Positions 39,041 to 46,557 of a stretch of DNA of 48,948 bases are shown one piece after another. Numbering within the stretch: position 1 is the stretch's first letter; each line of letters opens with the position of its first letter. The notes under the pieces were generated by a model. The model saw nothing but the letters and a program-made list of their open reading frames with translations. It searched no databases and was not told the origin of the DNA. A program made the position numbers and the translations under genes. The DNA comes from Burkholderiales bacterium (GTDB lineage Bacteria > Pseudomonadota > Gammaproteobacteria > Burkholderiales > Burkholderiaceae_C), in assembly GCA_016703325.1 (NCBI GenBank), contig JADJCH010000065.1, positions 1 through 48,948 on the forward strand. Direction: 5' to 3'.

Positions 39041-40347
39041 AGACCAAGGCCACGAAGGAACAAGCTACCAACGCGCTGGTGCCGAAGCTGCGGTTTCCGG
39101 CGTTTCGGGGAGCAACTGGGTGGGAGGTGCAGTCTGGAAATCGTCTGTTTGATCAGGTCAGCGACAAAAGCCCGGAACCAGGCCTTCCGGTGCTGGCAAT
39201 CACACAAGAGCACGGCGCCATTCCGCGCGACCTGATTGACTACCATGTCTCGGTCAGCGAAAAAAGCATCGAGAGCTACAAAGTCGTTCAGGTTGGTGAC
39301 TTCATCATCAGCCTGCGCTCATTTCAGGGCGGAATTGAATACTCGCAATACCACGGCATCTGCAGCCCTGCATATGTCATTCTGAGGCGGAGCGCAGCGG
39401 GAAGTGACGCCTATTTCAAGCACTACCTGAAGACCGACCGATTCATTCAGATCCTCACCAAGAACCTCGAAGGTCTCCGTGACGGAAAGATGATCAGCTA
39501 CAAGCAGTTCTCTGAACTGCAGATTCCGACCCCAGAGCCAGAAGAACAACAAAGGATCGCCGACTGCCTGGGCTCCCTGGACGAACTGATCGCCGCACAA
39601 GGGCGCAAGGTGGAGGCGCTCAAGACCCACAAAAAATGGCTGATGCAGCAGCTCTTCCCCCGCGAAGGCGAAACCCGACCCCGCCTCCGCTTTCCCGAAT
39701 TCCAGGGCGCCAACGAATGGAGTGTTACCACTGTAGGCGGCTTGGTTGGAGCAAGTTGGCTGTTTCCGCCAAGGGATGGGAATCACGGAAACATTCATCC
39801 AAAGTCGTCAGACTATGTCGCGACCGGGATACCGTTCATCATGGCAAGCGATCTCAATGGTGGATTGATCGACATTGAAAAGTGCCACTTTATCCGCAAA
39901 GAGCAGGCAGACGCCCTGCAAAAGGGATTCGCAAAAGAGGGTGATGTTCTTCTCTCACACAAGGGCACGGTGGGTGAAGTCGCAGTGGTACGGAAGATCA
40001 ATACGCCATACCTGATGCTGACGCCGCAGGTCACCTACTACCGTGTGAAAGACCACCAGAAGCTGTCAAATGAATTCCTTGCGCAGCTCTTCGTAGCCGA
40101 CTCTTTTCAAGCCAACCTTGTGGAAGCATCGGGCGGCGGAACCAGAGCCTATATCGGAATAACCGAGCAGGCCAAGTTGCATGTGCAGCTTCCCAAAAAC
40201 ATACAAGAACAACACCGCATCGCCGACTGCCTTAGCAGCCTCGACACCCTAATCACCGCCGCCACCCAGGCCCTCGACACCCTCAAGACCCACAAGCAGG
40301 GCCTGATGCAGCAGCTGTTTCCCACCCCGGAGGAGGTTGAAGCATGA
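39037..40347 (+). CDS. hsdS: Type I restriction-modification specificity subunit
   Basis: DNA-recognition subunit of 436 residues with two target recognition domains and two conserved coiled-coil regions. TRD1 spans about 15-180 and ends in PTPEPEEQQRIADCLGSLDELIAAQGRKVEALKTHKKWLMQQLFP. TRD2 spans about 225-390 and ends in the near-repeat PKNIQEQHRIADCLSSLDTLITAATQALDTLKTHKQGLMQQLFP. The near-identical spacers are normal for HsdS and permit TRD exchange. TRD1 and TRD2 are visibly lower in GC than the flanks, a usual sign of horizontal exchange. Target sequence cannot be predicted. Confidence 0.95.
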   Translation: MKTKATKEQATNALVPKLRFPAFRGATGWEVQSGNRLFDQVSDKSPEPGLPVLAITQEHGAIPRDLIDYHVSVSEKSIESYKVVQVGDFIISLRSFQGGIEYSQYHGICSPAYVILRRSAAGSDAYFKHYLKTDRFIQILTKNLEGLRDGKMISYKQFSELQIPTPEPEEQQRIADCLGSLDELIAAQGRKVEALKTHKKWLMQQLFPREGETRPRLRFPEFQGANEWSVTTVGGLVGASWLFPPRDGNHGNIHPKSSDYVATGIPFIMASDLNGGLIDIEKCHFIRKEQADALQKGFAKEGDVLLSHKGTVGEVAVVRKINTPYLMLTPQVTYYRVKDHQKLSNEFLAQLFVADSFQANLVEASGGGTRAYIGITEQAKLHVQLPKNIQEQHRIADCLSSLDTLITAATQALDTLKTHKQGLMQQLFPTPEEVEA

Positions 40348-40463
40348 GCGGGTGGGGGGTGCGGGCAGTCGTGACGGACTTCTTGAGAATCCAAGCGCCT
40401 TCGCACAACGGGGCAACAGTCAAGCCATCCTTGACGGCTCGAGTTGAACCAGGCCGCGGACCC

Positions 40464-40486
40464 AGCACCGAGAAATCCTCGGTGCT
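40464..40486 (+). promoter_or_regulatory. Stem-loop between hsdS and the Zeta-like gene
   Basis: AGCACCGAG and CTCGGTGCT form a perfect 9-bp stem with a 5-base loop (AAATC), ending 24 bp before ATG 40511. No T-run follows, so a rho-independent terminator is unlikely; attenuation or mRNA processing that sets the level of the Zeta-like gene is possible. The rest of the 163-bp gap shows no gene. Confidence 0.5.
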
Positions 40487-40510
40487 TGGAAGGCAGCTGG
40501 GAGATGGGTC

Positions 40511-41032
40511 ATGACGAGGAAAAAAATCATCATCCTCGCCGGACCCAACGGCGCGGGAAAGACGACGTTTGCCCGGTCCTTCTTGCCGCTGGAAGCGCAG
40601 TGCCAGCGCTTCATCAACGCCGATCTGATCGCGGCGGGGCTGTCGCCCTTTGCGCCGGAGGCCGCAGCGCTGAAGGCAGGTCGGTTGATGTTGGCGGAGA
40701 TTGACGATTGCGTGCGCAAAGGTGAGAGCTTTGCCTTTGAGACGACGCTGGCCGGCTTGGCCTACGTCGGCCGGATCCATCAATGGCGGGCAGCGGGCTA
40801 CCACGTCAGCCTGTTCTTCCTGCATTTGCCGGACGCCGAGACGGCCATGGCCCGGGTGGCCGAGCGAGTGCGTCAAGGCGGGCACCACATCGACGCCGCC
40901 GTCATCCGCCGACGTTTTGTGGCCGGGCGACGCAACCTTGAGCAAGCCTACAAGTCCGCTGTGGACAGCTGGGCAGAATATGACAACGTCGGCGAAGAGC
41001 CGACCCTCCTGCAATGGGGAGAGAACCCATGA
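40511..41032 (+). CDS. Zeta-toxin-like P-loop kinase
   Basis: P-loop NTPase of 173 residues of the Zeta toxin/YobI-like kinase family. Walker A is AGPNGAGKTTF (10-20). It continues with FINADLIAAGLSPF, GESFAFETTLAG, YHVSLFFLHLPDAETAMARVAERVRQGGHHI and a basic segment RRRF. Plasmid Zeta toxins phosphorylate UDP-N-acetylglucosamine, but many chromosomal short forms are uncharacterised. It is followed by a 71-residue gene with an ATGA overlap, the arrangement seen for two-gene toxin/antitoxin-like cassettes, and both sit between hsdS and hsdM. Confidence 0.82.
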   Translation: MTRKKIIILAGPNGAGKTTFARSFLPLEAQCQRFINADLIAAGLSPFAPEAAALKAGRLMLAEIDDCVRKGESFAFETTLAGLAYVGRIHQWRAAGYHVSLFFLHLPDAETAMARVAERVRQGGHHIDAAVIRRRFVAGRRNLEQAYKSAVDSWAEYDNVGEEPTLLQWGENP

Positions 41033-41244
41033 ACGCCAACGACATTTCCAACGCCAAGGACCCTGACCTGCGCGCCTCCCTGGGTGCCTTGCGGCGGGCT
41101 GCCCAGCAGGCACGCAAGACCGCCATCCAGACAGAGACGGACCTGGTGATCGTCAAGGATGGGCGGATGCAGCGCATCTCGCCAGAGGAGCTGCGCCAAC
41201 AGGTGGAGGCTGCGACAAGAGCCCAGGAAAAACCGCAGGCATGA
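41029..41244 (+). CDS. Small protein, putative antitoxin partner of the Zeta-like kinase
   Basis: Protein of 71 residues, Ala/Gln/Arg-rich and mostly helical in appearance (DLRASLGALRRAAQQARKTAIQTETDLVIVKDGRMQRISPEELRQQVEAA). I do not recognise a named family, but small proteins with DLVI..DG...RISPEEL commonly accompany short Zeta-like kinases. The ATG at 41029 is preferred over one five codons upstream because GGGGAGA precedes it and it overlaps the kinase stop as ATGA. It also overlaps the hsdM start by 4 bp. Confidence 0.7.
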   Translation: MNANDISNAKDPDLRASLGALRRAAQQARKTAIQTETDLVIVKDGRMQRISPEELRQQVEAATRAQEKPQA

Positions 41245-42854
41245 CCGAAGAAAAGCAGAAACAACTGGGCAAGACCCTGTGGGCGATTGCCGACCAGCTG
41301 CGCGGTGCGATGGACGCGGACGACTTCCGCGACTACATGCTGTCGTTCCTGTTCCTGCGTTACCTGTCGGACAACTACGAAACCGCCGCCAAGAAGGAGC
41401 TGGGCAGCGACTACCCGACACAGATCGACAGCTCCGTCTCGACGCCCTTGCAGCTTTGGTACGAAAGCAACCTGGCCGATGTGCCTGCGTTCGAGAAGCA
41501 GATGCGCCGCAAGGTGCACTACGTCATTCGGCCTGAACACCTGTGGAGCGCCGTGGCCAACATGGCGCGCACGCAAGACGCGTATCTGCTGAACACGCTG
41601 CAAGATTGCTTCAAGTACATCGAGACCGAGTCGTTCGAGAGCACCTTCCAGGGCCTGTTCTCTGAGATCGACCTGACCTCGAACAAGCTGGGCAAGGGCT
41701 ACACCGAGCGCAATGCCAAGCTGTGCGCCATCATCCAGAAGATTGCCGAGGGGCTGGCGTCGTTCTCCACCGACGTGGACACGCTGGGCGATGCGTATGA
41801 GTACCTGATTGGCCAGTTCGCGGCGGGCTCGGGCAAGAAGGCGGGCGAGTTCTACACGCCGCAGCAAATTTCCGATGTGCTGTCCGCCATCGTCACGCTG
41901 GACAGCCAGGAGCCCAAGACCGGCGTGAAACAGCGTCTGGACAGCGTGATGGACTTTGCCTGCGGCTCCGGTTCGCTGCTGATGAACGTGCGCCGCCGCA
42001 TGCAGAAGGCCGGGGGCACGATTGGCCGCATCTACGGCCAGGAAAAGAACGTGACCACCTACAACCTGGCGCGCATGAACATGCTGCTGCACGGGGTGAA
42101 GGACACCGAGTTTGAAATCTTCCACGGCGACACGCTGGCCAACGAGTGGGACAAGCTGCGCGAGCTGAACCCGGCCAAGCAGCCCAAGTTCGACGCCATC
42201 GTGGCCAACCCGCCCTTCAGCCTGCGCTGGGAGCCTGGCGAGGCCATGGCGGACGACGTGCGCTTCAAGAACCATGGCCTGGCGCCCAAGTCGGCGGCGG
42301 ACTTTGCCTTCCTGCTGCACGGCTTCCACTTCCTGAAGGACGAAGGGGTGATGGCCATCATCCTGCCGCACGGGGTGCTGTTCCGGGGCGGGGCGGAAGA
42401 GCGCATCCGCACCAAGCTGCTGAAGGACGGGCACATCGACACCGTGATCGGTCTGCCGTCCAACCTGTTCTATTCCACGGGCATCCCGGTCTGCATCCTG
42501 GTGCTGAAGAAGTGCAAGAAGCCGGACGACGTGCTGTTCATCAACGCGGCGGAACACTTCGTCAAAGGCAAGCGCCAGAACCAGCTGACCGACGAGCACA
42601 TCGCCAAGATCATCAAGACCTACCAGTTCCGTGAGCAAGAGGCTCGCTACGCGCGCCGGGTGGAGATGGCCGAAATCGAGAAGAACGATTTCAACCTGAA
42701 CATCTCGCGCTTCATCAGCACGGCGGTGGGTGAGGCGGAAATCGATCTGGATGACACGCACCAAGCGCTGCTGGATATCGAGAAGGCGATAGCGGCGGCG
42801 AAGGACACGCACAACGGCTTCTTGAAAGAGCTGGGGTTGAAGCTGTTGCCGTAG
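41241..42854 (+). CDS. hsdM: Type I restriction-modification DNA adenine methyltransferase subunit
   Basis: N6-adenine methyltransferase of 537 residues. An N-terminal HsdM_N domain (LWAIADQLRGAMDADDFRDYMLSFLFLRYLSDNYE) is followed by the catalytic domain with the SAM motif DFACGSGSLL near residue 237 and the catalytic NPPF (NPPFSLRW) near residue 322. Intact. Here it is the last gene of the operon rather than the first, separated from hsdS by the Zeta-like pair. The ATG at 41241 overlaps the preceding stop (ATGA). Confidence 0.97.
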   Translation: MTEEKQKQLGKTLWAIADQLRGAMDADDFRDYMLSFLFLRYLSDNYETAAKKELGSDYPTQIDSSVSTPLQLWYESNLADVPAFEKQMRRKVHYVIRPEHLWSAVANMARTQDAYLLNTLQDCFKYIETESFESTFQGLFSEIDLTSNKLGKGYTERNAKLCAIIQKIAEGLASFSTDVDTLGDAYEYLIGQFAAGSGKKAGEFYTPQQISDVLSAIVTLDSQEPKTGVKQRLDSVMDFACGSGSLLMNVRRRMQKAGGTIGRIYGQEKNVTTYNLARMNMLLHGVKDTEFEIFHGDTLANEWDKLRELNPAKQPKFDAIVANPPFSLRWEPGEAMADDVRFKNHGLAPKSAADFAFLLHGFHFLKDEGVMAIILPHGVLFRGGAEERIRTKLLKDGHIDTVIGLPSNLFYSTGIPVCILVLKKCKKPDDVLFINAAEHFVKGKRQNQLTDEHIAKIIKTYQFREQEARYARRVEMAEIEKNDFNLNISRFISTAVGEAEIDLDDTHQALLDIEKAIAAAKDTHNGFLKELGLKLLP

Positions 42855-42914
42855 GCCTCGTGCGGATGACGAAATGAGCTTCCAGAAAGCAGCCGGACCG
42901 ACGGCTCCTGTTAA

Positions 42915-42988
42915 GGCTTGTGCGACACCTGCCCAAACGCGCAGATGGTCGCGTGTCTAGCTGCGTCCGGGCAGGTGTTGCATAAGCC
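42915..42988. repeat. 74-bp inverted-repeat element downstream of hsdM
   Basis: Arms of 20 bp (42915-42934 and 42969-42988) are complementary at 18 positions, and both differences would be G-U pairs in RNA, around a 34-base centre. The arms read GGCTTGTGCGACACCTGCCC and GGGCAGGTGTTGCATAAGCC. It could be a miniature inverted-repeat element or solo insertion-sequence ends, or it may serve as the 3-prime stem-loop of the hsd operon. No gene lies between 42855 and 43025. Confidence 0.65.
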
Positions 42989-43261
42989 TCGAGGGAGGAA
43001 ACCGCGGCGAACGCCACGGTGATCGTCAAGCGCAGCGGCTATGGCGATTGGAGTGCGCTGGCGTGGCGATCCGGTAGTGCCCGATCCCCTGCACAGGCAC
43101 TGCTGACCGGCGCGAGGGACTGGCGGTGTGCCATGGCGCTGCGGCAAGGGCTGTCAGCGAGTGGGTCGGCGAGGTATTCGGGGTAGCGTTCGAGCCGAGC
43201 GCGCAGCTGTCCACCGGACGCCGTGTGCCGCGTCGAGTCGATGGGCGGTGATGGTGCTCGG

Positions 43262-44391
43262 TCATGATGTTGGCGGCGCTCGAATCGAGTGGTCGCGCAA
43301 GAAGACCTGCAGCACCACCATCGCATGGCCACAGTGGGCGCACACGAAGGTGGGTGCCGGTGCGGCCGACGCATCGTCGGCGCATCCGCAGGGCGGTGGC
43401 GGGGTCGCATGCAACAACCCGCGCGCCAGCACCAGGTTGTGACGCCGGTGGCTGTTGGCCAGCAAGCCGTAGTGCCGGATCCGGTGGAAGCCACCGGGCA
43501 GGACATGCAGAAGGAAGCGGCGCATGAACTCCTGGGGGCTCAGCGTCATCGCCTTGTGGCGCGTCTTGCCCTTGGCTCGATAGTCCTTCCAGCGGAAGGT
43601 GACCCCGCGCTCGTCCATCGCGAGCAGCCGGCTGTTGGAGATGGCCACGCGGTGCGTGTAGCGCGACAGGTAGGCCAGCACCGCCTGCGGTCCGGCGAAT
43701 GGCCGCTTGGCGTAGACCACCCACTCGCACTGGCGCAGCGGCGCGAGCCAGGCCGTGAATGCGGCTGCGTCGGCCAGCGCCGCGTGCTCGCCGAAGAACC
43801 TGAGCTTGCCGCCATCGTGCAGTCGCTGCAGTTCCTCCAGGAATCGGCGCCTGAACAGCCGCGACAGCACCCGCACCGGCAGGAAGAACCCCGGCCGGCA
43901 GGCGATCCAGTGCGAGCCGTCGGGTGCAGGCCGCCGCCTGGCACGATGCCGTGACATGCGGGTGGTGGGTCAGGGCCGAGCCCCACGTGTGCAGCACCAG
44001 CGTGGCGCCGATGTGGGCACCCAGGTGCCTGGGGCGCGATGCGCAGCAGCGTCTCGGCGGCGATGTCGAAGAGCAGGCCGTACAGCGCCGACTTGTTTTG
44101 GTGCGCGAGTGCCGCGATGGGCGCTGGCAGCGTAAACACCACGTGGTAGTACTCGACTGGCAGGAGATCGGCAGACGGGCATCCAGCCAGCGCTGGGCCG
44201 CGCTGCTCTGGCACTTCGGGCAGTGCCGGTTGCGGCAGGAGTTGTACGAGACTTCCGTCCTGGCCGCACCCTTGACAGCGCAGCACAGCCCGCCCAGTGC
44301 CGCCGTGCGGCAGGTGATGGCCGACATCACCTTGAGCTGCGCCAGGCCCAGGTGACCACGCGGGCGTCACGCCAGGCGGATCCGTGCGCAC
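43262..44391 (-). pseudogene. IS91-family transposase, frameshifted
   Basis: Recognisable pieces in order along the minus strand, in different frames: a zinc-binding N-terminus (SYNSCRNRHCPKCQSS), then VEYYHVVFTLPAPIAALAHQNKSALYGLLFDIAAETLLRIA, then LGAHIGATLVLHTWGSALTHHPH, then a long intact C-terminal frame from about 43957 (WIACRPGFFLPVRVLSRLFRRRFLEEL, AYLSRYTHRVAISNSRLL, FRWKDYRAKGKTRHKAMTL, EFMRRFLLHVLPGGFHRIRHYG). At least three frame changes are needed to join them. The family is the Y1/Y2 replicon-type transposase of IS91/IS801. Confidence 0.85.
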
Positions 44392-45418
44392 GGAAGATGT
44401 CGGCGACCTCCAGGGCGGGTCGCCCCTGCACGGCGGCGGTCGGCTACTGGGCTGGCCGCTCGTGCCGGCATGGGCGCGGGTTCGGCTGCCGGCCTGTCCG
44501 AGGTCTGATCCAGTGGGCTGATCACCCGGCGCAGCAGATCGGTGGCCACGGCGGCGTACAGGTTCGTGGTGTCCAGCCGCTTGTGCCCGAGCAGCACCTG
44601 GATGACACGGATGTCGACCTTCTGCTCCAGCAGATGGGTGGCAAAGGCATGGCGCAGGCCATGTGGCGTGATGCGCTTGTCGATGCCGGCGGTGGCGGCA
44701 GCCAGAGCACGGCGCGGTTGAGCTGGCGCGCGCTCACGTGGTCGGTGGGGTCCAGGCCAGGGAACAACCAACCACCGTGGCGGACCTTGCCCTGGGCGTG
44801 TCCAAGCCGCCACCAGGCGCAGCCGCTCCAGCAGCACGGGACTGAGCATGGCGTATCGGTCCTTGCGGCCCTTGCCCTGCTCCACGCGCAAGGTCATGCG
44901 CTCGCCGTCGATGTCCCCGACCCTGAGCGAGACCACCTCGCTGACGCGCAGGCCCGCACCGCAGGCCACCGACATGGCGGCCTGGTGCTTGAGGTTGGGC
45001 GCTGCCGCGATCAGGCGGCCCACTTCCTCGGGGCTCAGGATGACCGGCAGCGCGCGGCACGGCCACGTGCGTCATCTTGAGCATGAGCTCGGGGCGGCCC
45101 AGCGTGATGTCGAAGAAGAACTTCAGACCGGTCAGCGTGGCGTTGATGGTGACCGGGCCGGTGCCGGTGTCGACGAGGTGCAGCTGGAAGCGGCGCAGGT
45201 CCTCGGCGGTGGCGGTGTGGCGAGCGTCCCAGGAAGGCGGCAAGCTTGCGTACGGCGCGGATGTAGCCCTCCTGCGTGTGTTCGGCAAACTGGCGCATGC
45301 GCATGTCCTTGAGCATGCGCGGCGCAGCGGCGAGACGGTGGCTGATGGGGTCGGGGTGGAGACACTCATGATCCTGCTCCTGTCGATGACCGAGGCGGAT
45401 TGCCTCGATCGCCAACAT
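44367..45418 (-). pseudogene. Tyrosine recombinase/integrase of the IS91-type element, frameshifted
   Basis: The N-terminal SAM-like core-binding domain is split over two frames (MRMRQFAEHTQEGYIRAVRKLAAFLGRSP, then EDLRRFQLHLVDTGTGPVTINATLTGLKFFF). The catalytic domain is in a third frame (AAMSVACGAGLRVSEVVSLRVGDID, HGLRHAFATHLLEQ, VIQVLLGHKRLDTTNLYAAV), retaining R, HxxR, H and Tyr. One break near 45060 looks like loss of two bases from a GCGCGC run, and another frame change occurs near 44700-44760 (FPGLDPTDHVSARQLNRA is in a separate frame). It is therefore inactive unless the sequence is wrong. Confidence 0.8.
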
Positions 45419-45420
45419 CG

Positions 45421-45575
45421 CAGAGTCAGGGCTGCAACGAACAGCCGCCGACGTCGCCAGAGCGCCTACCGCGAGAGCGGTTTAGTCCCCTGGCCGAGTG
45501 GAGACGGCCGGCTCCCGCCGAAGAACGGCCGGTCTACACCACCTTCCCGACCTTCTCGTTCGGACCGCGGCGCCG
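45421..45575. other. Short non-coding stretch between IS remnant and RES remnant
   Basis: About 155 bp with no recognisable gene, RNA or repeat. Confidence 0.4.
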
Positions 45576-45824
45576 TCAGACCGCGGTGACGTTGAACCGA
45601 TCGCAGAGGTCATCGACCTGCCATGCCTTGAGCTTCTCGACGCGCAGCTTGCGCAGCCCGCTGCGCTCGAAGATGGCGTAGGCGATGCCCTTGTTCATCT
45701 GCCGTGAGACGTATCGGATGCCATCCCAGCGCGGACTCGCACCGTGGATCGCCCTTGCCCAGGCCTGGCTCGCCGTGTAGTTGGCGGATGCACTGATGTC
45801 GTTGTTGAGTCCAAGGGCCTTGAG
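45576..45824 (-). pseudogene. RES-domain toxin, C-terminal remnant
   Basis: An 82-residue frame ending at a TGA at 45576 encodes the C-terminal part of a RES-domain protein (NYTASQAWARAIHGASPRWDGIRYVSRQMNKGIAYAIFERSG). RES toxins degrade NAD and are about 150-250 residues long; the N-terminal part with the catalytic Arg is missing. The frame joins directly to sequence just after the upstream antitoxin stop, where CTGATCCCGGTTCCC could be the old toxin start, so an internal deletion with frame change is likely. Confidence 0.65.
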
Positions 45825-45836
45825 CGGGAACCGGGA

Positions 45837-46451
45837 TCAGGCAGCCGCAGAGACACGCGAGGCACCTCGCTCGCGCGCCCACGCCGCCGCCAGGTGCTCC
45901 ACCTTGGCCAATGCAGTCCCCGCCTCCAAGGCGGCGGCCACGTTCTTTCCAGCGAGGGCGCCGTGCTCGCGCAGCCAGAACATCAGTTTCTCGCTGGCGC
46001 CGAGGTCACCGAGTGCGCGGCAGATGGCTGCCACGGCCTCACGGTCCATCCCGAGGAAGGCCTGCGGGTAGTACAGCCGATTGCCGATCTTCACCGCGAA
46101 GATGTCACCCCGGTCTGCGGCCGGCGCCAAAGCCTGACGGGTGAGCCCCCAGGCCTGCGCGAGTTGCTCACCGGGGACGACGAGGCCCTCCTTGACCCAC
46201 TGGACACGCGCAGCCTCGCCGCGCGCGGTGGCGCCCGCCAGCCCGCTGGTGGGCTGAGCATGCGGGCTGTCCGCGGTGGAGGACTTGGCGTGCGCCACTT
46301 GGGACCGGTTGGCACGTGTTCTTGGCAAGGCCAGCCCTTGCTTGTTGACCGCAGAGCGAAGTGTGCCGAGGTCTTCGCTGAGCCGCCCAACGGCAGCCTC
46401 GAGCTGCGCGATGCGGCGCAGCAGGACGGGAGTGCTGAGGTCAGTGCTCAT
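45837..46451 (-). CDS. Antitoxin-like protein, HTH plus toxin-binding-like C-terminus
   Basis: Protein of 204 residues: an N-terminal coiled-coil-like segment (LLRRIAQLEAAVGRLSEDLGTLRSAVN), a Ser/Ala-rich linker, a helix-turn-helix-like segment (LVVPGEQLAQAWGLTRQALAPAADRGDIFAVKIGNRLYYPQAF) and a C-terminal region (KLMFWLREHGALAGKNVAAALEAG) resembling the Xre/MbcA/ParS (DUF2384) toxin-binding pattern. The adjacent RES-toxin remnant supports an antitoxin role. It is uninterrupted, so this is an orphan antitoxin if the toxin is really lost. The ATG at 46451 lies exactly where transcription is predicted to begin. Confidence 0.65.
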   Translation of the reverse strand: MSTDLSTPVLLRRIAQLEAAVGRLSEDLGTLRSAVNKQGLALPRTRANRSQVAHAKSSTADSPHAQPTSGLAGATARGEAARVQWVKEGLVVPGEQLAQAWGLTRQALAPAADRGDIFAVKIGNRLYYPQAFLGMDREAVAAICRALGDLGASEKLMFWLREHGALAGKNVAAALEAGTALAKVEHLAAAWARERGASRVSAAA

Positions 46452-46457
46452 TGGCGA

Positions 46458-46486
46458 ATTCTAAGAAAACTCGGACAACTGAGCAA
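46458..46486 (-). promoter_or_regulatory. Sigma-70 promoter giving a leaderless antitoxin mRNA
   Basis: On the minus strand TTGCTC (46481-46486) and TAGAAT (46458-46463) are separated by 17 bp. The expected start, 7 nt past the -10, is 46451, the A of the ATG. AGCAAATAC/AGCAAATGC direct repeats (46482-46499) overlap the -35 and may be the operator. Confidence 0.55.
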
Positions 46487-46557
46487 ATACAGCAAATGCA
46501 GATAGCCGGAAGAGCCGACAGGTGACGGCGGCGACATGAGCGGAGACGGCCGCCGCC

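Larger units (their letters stand above)
43026..45420 (-). mobile_element. Decayed IS91-family element with integrase and transposase
   Basis: A tyrosine recombinase gene followed on the same strand by an IS91-type transposase is the layout of the larger IS91-family (rolling-circle) elements. Both genes are broken by several frameshifts, so the element is not autonomous. Termini were not resolved: IS91 elements lack inverted repeats and make no target duplication, so the boundaries given are the outer limits of recognisable coding sequence. Confidence 0.75.
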
